Part shown: positions 1-5,602 of the stretch, piece after piece
Numbering within the stretch: the first letter of the stretch is position 1
Layout: the number at the start of each line of letters is the position of its first letter
Assembly (NCBI GenBank): GCA_023249255.1
Contig: JAHFCY010000182.1
Location: 1-6,823 of the forward strand
Direction of reading: 5' to 3'
Source of the DNA: Candidatus Lindowiibacteriota bacterium
GTDB taxonomy: Bacteria; Lindowbacteria; 2-12-FULL-62-27
Length of the DNA: 6,823 bases
Position numbers and translations under genes: made by a program
The notes under the pieces: model-generated
Databases searched by the model: none
Told to the model about the DNA's origin: nothing
The model's input: only the letters and a program-made list of their open reading frames with translations

Positions 1-105
1 CCGCCGGAAGAATTTGCTCGAAGTTTTTCCATGGGGGCATGCCCCCATGGAAACGAAATTCACCCGGGCGTTGTCTTGGGTTCTCTCACACCGGATGGTA
101 CATAA
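1..105 (+). CDS. C-terminal end of a probable IS3-family OrfB transposase (partial)
   Basis: Frame 1 is open from the first base to the TAA at 103-105 and gives 34 residues, starting PPEEFARSF and ending LGSLTPDGT. The first nine residues fit the segment that follows the last catalytic helix in IS3 OrfB proteins (DDE/retroviral-integrase fold, which carries out strand transfer of the element). The remaining 25 residues are not conserved and run straight through a 28-base palindrome in frame. The DDE catalytic residues would all lie left of the window, so activity cannot be judged. An alternative is that the open frame is accidental: 34 codons without a stop is not rare at this GC content. The coincidence with a terminal-repeat-like sequence 15 bases beyond the stop is the main support. 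Confidence 0.5.
   Translation, partial: PPEEFARSFSMGACPHGNEIHPGVVLGSLTPDGT
26..53. repeat. Perfect 28-base palindrome (14-base arms, no spacer)
   Basis: The left arm is TTTCCATGGGGGCA and the right arm is its exact reverse complement, centred between bases 39 and 40. In single-stranded RNA or DNA it would form a very stable hairpin with a loop of about four bases. The first mismatching pair is 25/54. It lies within the inferred OrfB tail and about 67 bases inside the insertion-sequence tip. It is not a classical intrinsic terminator on either strand, because the bases after it are AAACGAAATT (plus) or AAAAACTTCG (minus) and not a T-run. Confidence 0.9.
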
Positions 106-120
106 GTGGGGGGCAGGTCA
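97..120 (-). repeat. Probable terminal inverted repeat (right IR) of the IS3-like element
   Basis: Read on the minus strand from 120 inward, the sequence starts TGACCTGCCCCCCACTTAT and continues GTACC. A 5' TG, a short spacer, then a run of C is the common architecture of IS3-family tips. The true inner limit is uncertain, since the left repeat is not in the window to align with; the repeat could extend to about base 91. The OrfB stop codon at 103-105 lies inside it, as is common in this family. Confidence 0.55.
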
Positions 121-242
121 AATTTACTAATTTCGGCCTGCACACTATTGTGAAAGGGTGTTTTGATTTTCACTTTTTCATATAAAGTCTGGCATATTCG
201 AGTGATATCGTCTTTCAATAATTCGCTGGAATTATCGGTCAT
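120..242 (-). pseudogene. 5' fragment of an unrecognised gene, apparently cut by the IS3-like end
   Basis: An ATG at 242-240 opens a frame beginning MTDNSSELLKDDITRIC. The first 40 codons use native sequence. From residue 41 or 42 onward the frame reads into the insertion-sequence tip and gives a nonsense tail (LPPTYVPSGVREPKTTPG) before a TGA at 62-60. The total open frame is therefore 60 residues over 60-242, but the last third is encoded by the element. The genuine part is hydrophilic and probably helical (residues 5-40), with no motif I can name. Its GC is about 34% by hand count over 121-260, far below the mutS/mutL neighbours, which suggests foreign origin. Upstream, a purine-rich AAAAGAAA adjoins the ATG, and a weak promoter-like pair lies at 285-290 (TTGCGC) and 262-267 (AATACT) with 17 bases between. 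Alternatively it may never have been a gene. The function is unknown. Confidence 0.4.
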
Positions 243-375
243 TTTCTTTTACACGATTTGGAGTATTTCGGATGATGGATGATGGCGCAAACATTGTCAC
301 ACCCGAACAGCCCCATCGAACGCCCGAGGGATCGGTGATCTGGATCGTGGTTGTTCCATCCCTTCGCCACTTCTT
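243..375. other. Spacer downstream of mutL
   Basis: There are 133 bases between the mutL stop and the start of the truncated AT-rich gene. The half next to mutL is GC-rich and the half next to the fragment is AT-rich, so the composition boundary falls near 270. I see no hairpin followed by a T-run that would serve as a mutL terminator on the minus strand. A 17-base stretch at 334-350 matches 412-428, inside the mutL 3' end, with one mismatch. Confidence 0.6.
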
Positions 376-2193
376 CTACTTCCTCAAAAATCTTCGTTCG
401 AGTTCGTCCTGGGTGATCTGGATCATGGAGGGGCGGCCGTGGGGGCAGATGCGGAAATGTTCCACGGAAAGGAGGTCGGAGAGGAGTTTGGATTGTTCTT
501 CGGGCAGGAGCGTGTCGCCGGCTTTGATGGCGGAACGGCAGGAGAAATGGGCGAGGACGTCGTGGAAGAGTTCCTGTTCGGCGCGGCGGGTCATGTCGAA
601 GGAGCCAAGTTCTTCGACGAATTTCAGAAAGAGTTTTCGGTCGGCGACCCGGCGGCCGAGAAGGGTCGGGACGGCGCGGACGACCCAGACGCCGCGGGGG
701 CCGAAAGGTTCGACTTCGAATCCCATCCGGCGAAGAGGAGGGGCGGCACGCTCAAAGAGAATGGAGTCCTTTAGGCCAAGTTCCAAAACAAGAGGGACGA
801 GAAGCGACTGGGAATTCAGGGCGTGGGATTCGATGCGCTCCATCAGGCGCGATAGGATCACGCGTTCGGAGGCGACGTGCTGGTCGATGATCCACAGGCC
901 GCCCGGTTCGCCGTCTTTGGATGGCTCAAGGTCTTCGGCGAGGATGAACGTCCGGTAAATCTGGCCGAGGACGCGGTATCGCCCGGCAACGGGAGCAAAA
1001 AGCGGCTGGACGGAAGGAATGGATTGCGCAATCGGCGCGGGTGTAAGATTTCCGGCGGCTGGTGAAACAGCGGATGCCGTCGACATCGAAGAAAACGCCG
1101 GCGTGGTCGGCGACGATACGGCGGACGGATCGGTTGAGCCGGATACGAGCGGTGCGGGTGACGTCGAGGACCCTGACGCAAGAGTGGCCGGCCCTTCGGG
1201 TCGGCGGAACCGATGAATGGCCTCGGACAACGCGTCCGCGGCGAAACTGTAGACGAGCGACGCGTCGGAAAAACGGACTTCCGCTTTCGCCGGATGAACG
1301 TTCACGTCAACAAGATGCGGATCAACATCGAGAAACAAAAATACGGCGGGGAATCCTTCGTCGATGATTTCCCGATAAACGGTGAGGACCGTGTGCATGA
1401 GACGCGGCTCCTGAACACGGCGGCCGTTCACAAAAAGATAGATGGATGAACGCGTCGATTTGATTACACTGGGGTCGGACGCAAACCCTCGAACGCGGCG
1501 CGACGGCGAGGCGCGATCAAACGCAATGCAGGCGGCGGCGATGTCGCGGCCGAAAACGGCCCGGATGCGGTCGGCGAGCGTGGATGATCCCGGCAGGGCG
1601 AAAACTTCCTGATCGTCGCGGACGTATCGGAGGGCGACATCCGGATGGGACAGGGCGCGTTCGATGATCGTTTCGGTGATGGCACGCGTCTCGGAGGAAT
1701 CGGAGCGAAGAAACTTCCGGCGCGCGGGAACATTCCAAAATAAATCGCGGATGATGACCGTCGTTCCGGGCGGGGCGGCGGCGGGAGAAACTTTCATGGA
1801 TTTCCCCGATCCGACCAGCTTGTGGCCTCCGGTGGCGCCGCTTTCCGCGGTCAAGACTTCCATGCGGCTGACGGAAAGAATGCTCGGCAGGGCTTCACCG
1901 CGAAATCCGAGCGAGCGGAGCGTCTGAAGATCGTCGATCGTTCGAATCTTGCTGGTGGCGTGCGGCTGAACGGAGAGGCGCAGGGATGACTCGTCCATTC
2001 CGCATCCGTTGTCCCGGACGAGAACGCGTTTTTTCCCGCCGGATTCGATTTCGACGCGGATATCGGTTGCTCCCGCGTCAAGAGCATTATCCAAAAGTTC
2101 GCGGACGACGGCGGCCGGGCGCGTGACGACTTCGCCGGCGGCAATCTGATTGACGACCTCCGGAGGCAAAAGGGCGATGACATGTTTGTTCAT
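376..2193 (-). CDS. mutL: DNA mismatch repair protein MutL (endonuclease type)
   Basis: MutL couples mismatch recognition by MutS to strand incision and removal. The product is 605 residues, a usual length. The N-terminal GHKL ATPase has E32 and N36 in ELLDNALDAGAT (equivalent to E. coli E29 and N33), DNGCGM at 61-66, HATSK at 78-82 and GFRGEAL at 96-102. VDVNVHPAKAEVRF at 295-308 closes the N-terminal half. A Ser/Pro/Ala/Thr-rich linker spans about 332-402. The C-terminal dimerisation and endonuclease domain carries DQHVASE at 437-443, SCRSAIKAG at 551-559 and CPHGRP at 583-588. The residues matching the B. subtilis metal site (D437, H439, E443, C552, C583, H585) are all present, so nicking activity is likely. 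QSLLVP at 462-467 matches the position and form of the B. subtilis clamp-binding QEMIVP. The last Glu of the DQHA-X2-E-X4-E motif is Ser448. The ATG at 2193 was chosen over one 84 bases upstream because the family starts a few residues before LLPPEVVNQIAAGEVV, because AAGGAA lies 5 bases upstream, and because the start overlaps the mutS stop. Confidence 0.97.
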   Translation of the reverse strand: MNKHVIALLPPEVVNQIAAGEVVTRPAAVVRELLDNALDAGATDIRVEIESGGKKRVLVRDNGCGMDESSLRLSVQPHATSKIRTIDDLQTLRSLGFRGEALPSILSVSRMEVLTAESGATGGHKLVGSGKSMKVSPAAAPPGTTVIIRDLFWNVPARRKFLRSDSSETRAITETIIERALSHPDVALRYVRDDQEVFALPGSSTLADRIRAVFGRDIAAACIAFDRASPSRRVRGFASDPSVIKSTRSSIYLFVNGRRVQEPRLMHTVLTVYREIIDEGFPAVFLFLDVDPHLVDVNVHPAKAEVRFSDASLVYSFAADALSEAIHRFRRPEGPATLASGSSTSPAPLVSGSTDPSAVSSPTTPAFSSMSTASAVSPAAGNLTPAPIAQSIPSVQPLFAPVAGRYRVLGQIYRTFILAEDLEPSKDGEPGGLWIIDQHVASERVILSRLMERIESHALNSQSLLVPLVLELGLKDSILFERAAPPLRRMGFEVEPFGPRGVWVVRAVPTLLGRRVADRKLFLKFVEELGSFDMTRRAEQELFHDVLAHFSCRSAIKAGDTLLPEEQSKLLSDLLSVEHFRICPHGRPSMIQITQDELERRFLRK

Positions 2194-4775
2194 GACAGTT
2201 CCTTTTGCAGACGTTCGAGCGCGGCCATGGCCTGGATGGGGGTCATGGAATTGATCGAGATGGCGCGAATTTTGCATTTCAAGTCCTCCAGATCGTCTTC
2301 GGTATGCGAAGAAAAGAGATCCGATTGTCCGGCCGGGGCGCGGGCGACTTCGTGACGGCCTGATTCAAGGTCGAACAAGATGGTGCGGGCGCGGTCGAGA
2401 ACGGAGCGGGGAATTCCGGCCAGATCGGCGACGGCAATGCCGAAACTTCGGTCGGTCGATCCATCAAGAACTTTCCGCATGAAAACGATTTTGCCTTCAA
2501 ACTCCCGCACGACGACTTTCAATGTGTGGACGCCGGTTCGGCCTGCCAAATCCGCGAGCTCGTGGTAGTGCGTGGCGAAAAGGGTCTTGGCGCCGATGGA
2601 CGACGCGATATGTTCGGCGACGGCCCAAGCGATGGAAAGACCGTCATAGGTGCTGGTGCCGCGGCCGATCTCATCGAGGAGGATCAGCGAATCGCGGGTG
2701 GCCTGCCGAAGGATCGCGGCGGTTTCGGACATCTCAACGAAAAATGTGCTCTGGCCGCGCGAGAGGTCGTCGGACGCGCCGATCCGCGTGAAGATGCGGT
2801 CGACGGGCCGCCAGCGCATGGATTTGGCGGGAACGTAGGAACCGATCTGGGCCAGAAGCGTGATGATGGCGGTCTGACGGATGAAGGTTGATTTTCCGGC
2901 CATGTTGGGGCCGGTGACGATGGCAAGCCGGCGTTCGGAATTGAGGCGCGTGTCGTTGGGGACAAATCCGTCGGCGCAGAATCGTTCGACCACGGGATGG
3001 CGGCCGTCGACGATTTCGTGGACGTCGGCGTCGACGATCTCGGGTCTGGCATAGTTTTCCCTGCGGGCGGTTTCAGCGAGCGCGGACAATGCGTCCACCC
3101 GGGAAAGGCGTTCGGCGGCCGACTGAAGAGGCGCCGTATCGCGCACGACGTCGGCGAGAAGATCGGTGAACAGCGCGCGCTCGATTGAGGCGATGCGGTC
3201 GGACGCGGCCAGAAGTTTTTCCTCGAATCGTTTGAGTTCGGGCGTGATGTAGCGTTCGGCGTTGACCAATGTCTGTTTTCGGATGTAGTCGGCCGGCGCG
3301 GCGTCTGCGTTTGCCTTCGAGAGTTCGATGTAATACCCGTAAATTTTGTTGTAGCTGACTTTGAGGGACGACACGGCGGTGCGGGCGCGTTCGGCGTCCT
3401 GAAATTTCAAAAGATGAAGACGCTGGTTTTCCAAAAGCTCGCGAAGCTCGTCAAGTTCCGGATGAACGCCCGGACGGATGACGTTGCCTTCGCCGATCAC
3501 GGCCGAGGGCGAGTCGGCGAGACGTTTGTGAAGCGTGTCCCGGAGCGAGTTGAGAGACGGGAACGATTCGGAGACGTCCGCGAAATCGGGAATCGGCGCG
3601 AGGGCGGCGAGGACCGCCGGGAGGGCGTCAAGCGAGCGGCGAAGGGTGACGAGATCGGCGACGCGGGCGGTGGCGGGACGAGCCAACCGCGCGAGGAGCC
3701 GTTCGAGATCGCCGACTTCGGACAGGGCATCGCGGACGGCGTCGAGCAAGTCAGGCGTTTCGACGAAAGCCGTGACGAGCCGCTGGCGCGCGAAAATGTC
3801 AGAGGCGGTGCGAAGCGGCGCGAGAAGCCATCGTCGAAGCAGGCGCGATCCCATGGCGGTTTTGGCGCGATCGATCACCGACCAGAGACTTGCCCGACCG
3901 TCGCCGGTGATGCTGGACAGAAGTTCAAGGTTACGGATCGTCGCGGCGTCAAGTTCCATGACGGCATCCGACGAAAGGCGCCGGGGAAACCGCAGCGGCA
4001 GATCGGCGCTTCGGGTGTCCTCGAGATACGAAAGCGCCAGGCCGGCGGCGATCAGCGCGGCGCTCTCGCGAAAACATCCAGCGGCTTCGAGACTGCCCGC
4101 GCCGAATTTTCGGCCCATCATTTCGCGCGCGGTGTCGATGCCCATGACGGGCCGGCGCGTGACGGCGGGAGCGGCGTCGGATCGGACGGCAGGCGGGACG
4201 GCCGTGGCATCGTCAAACGTCAGAAGTTCGCCGACCGGAAGACGGTTGAATGTGTTGATGAACGCGTCAGAATTCGCGGACCACTGTCCCATCTCAAACT
4301 CGCCGGTTGAAATGTCGACGCAGGCAAGTCCCACGAGTCCGTCGACGAGGACAGCCGCGCCGAGAAAATTGCCGACGTTGGGCGCCAAAAGCGTTTCTTC
4401 GACGAGGGTGCCGGGCGTGATGATGCGGATGACGGCGCGGTCCATGATGCCGCGGGATTTTCCGTCGTCGACCTGCTCGCAAATCGCAACTTTCCGGCCG
4501 GCTTTGACCAGCCGCGCGATGTAGCCGTCGGCCGAATGAAACGGCACGCCGGCCAAGGGAACCGAGTTGCCCGACCCCGCGCTTTTTTTGGTGAGGAGTA
4601 TCCCGAGAAGTTTTGAGGCGGCGACGGCATCCTCGTTGAACATCTCGTAGAAATCGCCGAGCCGGAAAAACAGGATCGCGTCGCCGACCCCGCGTTTGAC
4701 GGCCTGGTATTGCCGGATCAGCGGAGTGATTTTTTCAAGCCGGATGTCGGATGTGCCCGTTGCCCCCTCGTTCAT
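2190..4775 (-). CDS. mutS: DNA mismatch repair protein MutS
   Basis: MutS binds mismatches and small loops and, with ATP, forms a clamp that recruits MutL. The 861 residues match the usual MutS1 length (about 850-880). The mismatch-binding domain covers about 15-130, with GDFYEMF at 40-46; F42 is the stacking Phe and E44 the Glu of the F-X-E motif. A connector domain follows (about 135-265), then the lever and core starting near 280 with MGSRLLRRWL at 308-317, and the clamp with SYNKIYGYYIELSKA at 474-488. The ATPase has Walker A GPNMAGKST at 622-630, STFFVEMSE at 676-684, Walker B LILLDEIGRGTSTYDG at 697-712 and the His switch THYHE at 735-739. QSDLF at 817-821 is a near-ideal sliding-clamp peptide. 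The tail ends in the helix-turn-helix segment MTPIQAMAALERLQ. The ATG is the first possible start, because an in-frame TAG lies 18 bases upstream. No purine-rich ribosome site precedes it. The gene is complete, with its stop overlapping mutL by ATGA. Confidence 0.98.
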   Translation of the reverse strand: MNEGATGTSDIRLEKITPLIRQYQAVKRGVGDAILFFRLGDFYEMFNEDAVAASKLLGILLTKKSAGSGNSVPLAGVPFHSADGYIARLVKAGRKVAICEQVDDGKSRGIMDRAVIRIITPGTLVEETLLAPNVGNFLGAAVLVDGLVGLACVDISTGEFEMGQWSANSDAFINTFNRLPVGELLTFDDATAVPPAVRSDAAPAVTRRPVMGIDTAREMMGRKFGAGSLEAAGCFRESAALIAAGLALSYLEDTRSADLPLRFPRRLSSDAVMELDAATIRNLELLSSITGDGRASLWSVIDRAKTAMGSRLLRRWLLAPLRTASDIFARQRLVTAFVETPDLLDAVRDALSEVGDLERLLARLARPATARVADLVTLRRSLDALPAVLAALAPIPDFADVSESFPSLNSLRDTLHKRLADSPSAVIGEGNVIRPGVHPELDELRELLENQRLHLLKFQDAERARTAVSSLKVSYNKIYGYYIELSKANADAAPADYIRKQTLVNAERYITPELKRFEEKLLAASDRIASIERALFTDLLADVVRDTAPLQSAAERLSRVDALSALAETARRENYARPEIVDADVHEIVDGRHPVVERFCADGFVPNDTRLNSERRLAIVTGPNMAGKSTFIRQTAIITLLAQIGSYVPAKSMRWRPVDRIFTRIGASDDLSRGQSTFFVEMSETAAILRQATRDSLILLDEIGRGTSTYDGLSIAWAVAEHIASSIGAKTLFATHYHELADLAGRTGVHTLKVVVREFEGKIVFMRKVLDGSTDRSFGIAVADLAGIPRSVLDRARTILFDLESGRHEVARAPAGQSDLFSSHTEDDLEDLKCKIRAISINSMTPIQAMAALERLQKELS
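2199..2204 (-). promoter_or_regulatory. Ribosome binding site of mutL inside the mutS 3' end
   Basis: AAGGAA on the minus strand lies 5 bases before the mutL ATG at 2193-2191 and inside the last codons of mutS. It is the clearest Shine-Dalgarno sequence among the starts in this window and fixes the mutL start. Together with the ATGA overlap it suggests that mutL is translated both by re-initiation after mutS and by its own ribosome entry. Confidence 0.75.
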
Positions 4776-4785
4776 GACGGCGAGA

Positions 4786-4815
4786 AGCGTAGGCTAAGGC
4801 GGATGGACGTGTCAA
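4786..4815 (-). promoter_or_regulatory. Possible promoter directly upstream of mutS
   Basis: On the minus strand a perfect TTGACA (4815-4810) is followed after 18 bases by TACGCT (4791-4786), which keeps the T, A and final T of TATAAT. It sits in the 90-base gap before mutS, the longest gap in the minus-strand gene run. Transcription would begin only a few bases before the mutS ATG, giving a leaderless or nearly leaderless mRNA, consistent with the missing Shine-Dalgarno. Only the -35 element is strong, so chance is a real alternative. Confidence 0.3.
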
Positions 4816-4865
4816 CGGGGAAATGAAAAATCAACGCGACAGTGTTGGAAATGAAAATCGGCGGG

Positions 4866-5315
4866 TCAGGGAGAGAGGCGTGGCGAGAGGGGTTTGAGCA
4901 TCCGGCGGGCGGCGGCGCGCTCGAAAGTATTTTCGGCCGAAAGCCACGCCGATTCGATCCATTTGACGGCTTGGGTGTCATCCAACATCATCCGGCAGGC
5001 CGCGCCCAGCGCCAGACGAACCATCGACGGCGAAATTGCCGCGGGGGATTGGGACTCGCCGAGGATCGACCGAAGCCTTTCGGCGGCGGGTCTTGGTTGA
5101 TCGAGTTTCAGGCGGCAAAGCGAGGCGTAATAGATTGCCGAAACGCCGCGAGAGTCGGACGCGTGGTCGGTCACGAACCGGTCAAACTGGGTTGCCGCTT
5201 GGATGTAATCCTGCCGAAGATACGCCTCCAGCGCGCTGTCGTAATCGGCGAAAGAGACCGATGCGACGAGGCCCATGCCGGCGGCCAGAATGAATCGGAA
5301 ACCGGGCGGCGTCAT
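4866..5315 (-). CDS. Small exported TPR-like repeat protein
   Basis: I do not recognise a named family. The 149-residue product begins with a classic Sec signal peptide: a short start with Arg7, a hydrophobic core at about 8-20 and a probable cleavage after SFA (residue 23). There is no lipobox Cys, so the mature protein is probably soluble in the periplasm or secreted. The mature part consists of helix pairs with TPR spacing: 24-52 (YDSALEAYLRQDYIQAATQF), about 58-86 (YYASLCRLKLDQPRPAAERL) and about 96-130. TPR domains are protein-docking scaffolds, and the layout recalls the small TPR parts of envelope proteins such as YbgF/CpoB. That comparison is by form only. The ATG overlaps the stop of the upstream small membrane gene by ATGA (5315-5312), so translation is probably coupled. 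A later ATG at residue 14 would destroy the signal peptide, so the first was chosen. The partner or substrate is unknown. Confidence 0.75.
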   Translation of the reverse strand: MTPPGFRFILAAGMGLVASVSFADYDSALEAYLRQDYIQAATQFDRFVTDHASDSRGVSAIYYASLCRLKLDQPRPAAERLRSILGESQSPAAISPSMVRLALGAACRMMLDDTQAVKWIESAWLSAENTFERAAARRMLKPLSPRLSP

Positions 5316-5602
5316 TTTTCGCAGTCATGCTGACCGCGCTTCGCGCTCAAAATCTCGCCTTCGAGTCGGTCGATGGTTTGTTGGAGTTCCCGGCGGCGGC
5401 GAAACGACCCGTACGCGGACACCACGTCGTAGACAGCCAGAACCCAGACGGCGCCGATGCCGAATCCAAACATGACGAGAACGTCTTTTTTCAACAAGAA
5501 ATTGCCGACGGACATTTTCAAATCGGACGAGACGAGATTGCCGATCGCAAGACCGAGGATCAAAAGGATGTGGAGGACGATGATGACGGCGAGGCGTTTC
5601 AT
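5312..5602 (-). CDS. Small two-helix membrane protein, LapA/DUF1049-like
   Basis: The 96-residue product has a hydrophobic segment at about 4-22 (following MKR), a short polar loop containing SVGNFLLKKD at 31-40, a second hydrophobic segment at about 41-63, then a basic cluster (FRRRRE, 67-72) and a helical, coiled-coil-like tail ELQQTIDRLEGEIL. This order (helix, 'NxxxF..' loop, helix, basic charge, short coiled coil) is the layout of LapA-domain proteins, which in E. coli help control lipopolysaccharide synthesis with LapB. Positive charges after the second helix predict both ends in the cytoplasm. The similarity is topological, so the family call is tentative. The frame is open further upstream, but that part lies inside miaB and is Arg-rich shadow sequence; the ATG at 5602 forms an ATGA overlap with the miaB stop. 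No strong ribosome site is visible. A LapA-like protein followed by a TPR protein loosely recalls the lapA-lapB pair, but the second gene here is exported and far shorter than LapB. Confidence 0.75.
   Translation of the reverse strand: MKRLAVIIVLHILLILGLAIGNLVSSDLKMSVGNFLLKKDVLVMFGFGIGAVWVLAVYDVVSAYGSFRRRRELQQTIDRLEGEILSAKRGQHDCEK

Larger units (their letters stand above)
1..120 (+). mobile_element. Right end of an IS3-family-like insertion sequence (truncated by window edge)
   Basis: Two independent signs point to the right end of an IS3-type element. First, an open plus-strand frame from base 1 begins PPEEFARSF, which resembles the 'RPHSALGY..PEEFA' tail of IS3-family OrfB transposases, and stops with TAA at 103-105. 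Second, the 24 bases ending at 120 read, on the minus strand, TGACCTGCCCCCCACTTAT and then GTACC. That has the TG...CA boundary and the C-run near the tip typical of IS3-family terminal repeats. The distance from the OrfB stop to the tip (15 bases) is usual for this family. Base composition changes sharply at 120/121, from GC-rich to AT-rich. The left end, most of the transposase and any target duplication copy lie outside the window; AAT at 121-123 would be the candidate duplicated target on this side. The family assignment is inferred from pattern recognition, not from a search. Confidence 0.6.

Noticed and set aside
26-53. Intrinsic terminator for either the transposase or the minus-strand gene
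   Set aside because: The hairpin is strong but neither side is followed by a T-run in the transcript direction.
148-186. Plus-strand promoter from TTGTGA or TTGATT with TATAAA at 181-186
   Set aside because: Spacings of 27 and 12 bases are unsuitable, and no plus-strand gene follows.
272-958. 228-codon plus-strand open frame opposite the mutL 3' end
   Set aside because: Low-complexity Arg/Ser composition and complete overlap with well-conserved MutL coding sequence.
1100-1200. Repetitive Ser/Pro/Thr coding stretch in mutL as a possible repeat or frameshift
   Set aside because: It is the flexible linker expected between the ATPase and C-terminal domains of MutL, and the frame is continuous.
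2194-2277. 28-residue N-terminal extension of MutL
   Set aside because: It lies in the coding sequence for the MutS tail, has no MutL family match, and a strong ribosome site marks the later ATG at 2193.
3414-4524. Long plus-strand open frames (298 and 329 codons) opposite mutS
   Set aside because: They are Arg/Gly/Ser-rich shadows of a high-GC gene whose minus-strand product is clearly MutS; no motifs or ribosome sites.
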